Shown here in pieces: positions 63,636 to 64,000 of a DNA stretch of 64,000 nt. Numbering within the stretch: the first letter of the stretch is position 1; every line of letters starts with the position of its first letter. The translations under genes and the position numbers were made by a program. The notes below the pieces were generated by a model that had not been told where the DNA came from, did not search any database, and worked only from the letters and a program-made list of their open reading frames with translations. The DNA is from Microbacterium sp. CBA3102 (GTDB taxonomy: Bacteria > Actinomycetota > Actinomycetes > Actinomycetales > Microbacteriaceae), in assembly GCF_007954505.1 (NCBI RefSeq), contig NZ_CP042412.1, positions 3,720,001 through 3,784,000 on the forward strand, read 5' to 3'.

Positions 63636-64000
63636 CTATTCGGCCGTCTCCTTCAACCACGGCTCATCCCGCAAAGTGATCTCCTCGGTCATGTCCGCGA
63701 GGAATCGGATGACGACTTCCCTTTCCGCAGGGCTGAGGCGCGCGGCGGAATAGAAGCGCTTGGCCTGCTGACGGCCGACCGTCTCCATCGCAGCCAATCG
63801 CGTCTCCGGCGTGATGGCGATATGAAGTGCCCGTCGGTCGGTGGGGTGCGGCGCCCGCGTGATGTGCCCACCCTTCTCCAACCGGTCGAGGAGCTTCGTC
63901 GTCGCCGCCGTGGAGACACCGAGGTGGTGCGCGATGCCCCCGGGGGTCGCGACCAGCTGCCGGTTCGCGCACACGATCAAGTAGTGCAGCGCGCGCATGT
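63636..64000 (-). CDS. MarR family transcriptional regulator (5' end outside window)
   Basis: The minus-strand frame runs off the right edge. The visible 120 residues hold the MarR winged helix: RALHYLIVCANRQLVATPGGIAHHLGVSTAATTKLLDRLEKGGHITRAPHPTDRRALHIAITPE in segments. The C-terminus (FLADMTEEITLRDEPWL) is helical. The ATG at 63998 lies in mid-fold, so the true start is beyond the window. Target genes are unknown. Confidence 0.88.
   Translation of the reverse strand, partial: MRALHYLIVCANRQLVATPGGIAHHLGVSTAATTKLLDRLEKGGHITRAPHPTDRRALHIAITPETRLAAMETVGRQQAKRFYSAARLSPAEREVVIRFLADMTEEITLRDEPWLKETAE

Overview
The window is high-GC actinobacterial chromosome. Several things suggest a member of the Microbacteriaceae, most like Microbacterium: heavy use of GTG starts, Lsr2, a class Ib nrdHIEF operon, a SepX/GlpR-type divisome gene beside galU and rimJ, and a C-terminal nuclease domain resembling the one named after a Microbacterium testaceum locus. 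No rRNA, CRISPR array, insertion sequence or intact integrase was found. There is one tRNA, tRNA-Ala(CGC). All assignments come from reading the sequence by eye; no database search was run.

Left part (1-12.2 kb): the 3' end of hrpA converges on an 8-kb gene for a giant LPTTG-anchored surface protein (beta-helix head plus about 16 Ig-like repeats). A quinone oxidoreductase-like gene, a Gfo/Idh/MocA dehydrogenase and a NYN-LOTUS RNA-binding protein follow. From 12.2 to 24.2 kb lies a sugar-catabolism region. One minus-strand operon runs dehydrogenase, ABC ATPase, two permeases, lipoprotein binding protein and two TIM-barrel isomerases (the last one frameshifted), with a divergent ROK regulator. 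A second small operon (TIM-barrel isomerase plus dehydrogenase) has a divergent TetR regulator. The substrate is unknown.

Middle part (24.2-37.1 kb): a mixed, accessory-looking stretch. It holds a DUF4166/TIGR01777 pair, an aldo/keto reductase, two back-to-back small HTH genes around a perfect 20-bp palindrome with a downstream ImmA/IrrE-type metalloprotease, acetyltransferases, and an ECF sigma factor with its membrane partner. It also holds a LANTG-anchored surface protein divergent from a small ribbon-helix-helix (RHH)-like protein, with an array of 7-bp heptads exactly between two candidate -10 boxes. Two lipoproteins and a gene-poor stretch with long hairpins follow.

Right part (37.1-64 kb): nrdHIEF. 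Next comes a cluster of MFS transporter, PfkB kinase, hydrolase, acyl-CoA dehydrogenase, Lrp regulator and class III aminotransferase. A PucR regulator follows, divergent from a methylmalonate-semialdehyde dehydrogenase and a second aminotransferase, which together suggest beta-alanine or omega-amino-acid breakdown. After another MFS gene and tRNA-Ala come the conserved sepX/glpR, rimJ-like, galU, 5-formyl-THF cyclo-ligase, fmdB and mscL genes. A large DUF4011-like pseudo-helicase with a nuclease-like tail is divergent from an Ogt-like protein that lacks its catalytic cysteine. LuxR-type, Lsr2 and MarR (cut by the edge) genes end the window.

Most noteworthy are the heptad array with its RHH-like gene, the ATPase-dead-looking helicase beside the cysteine-less Ogt, the HTH/metalloprotease locus, and the frameshifted isomerase.
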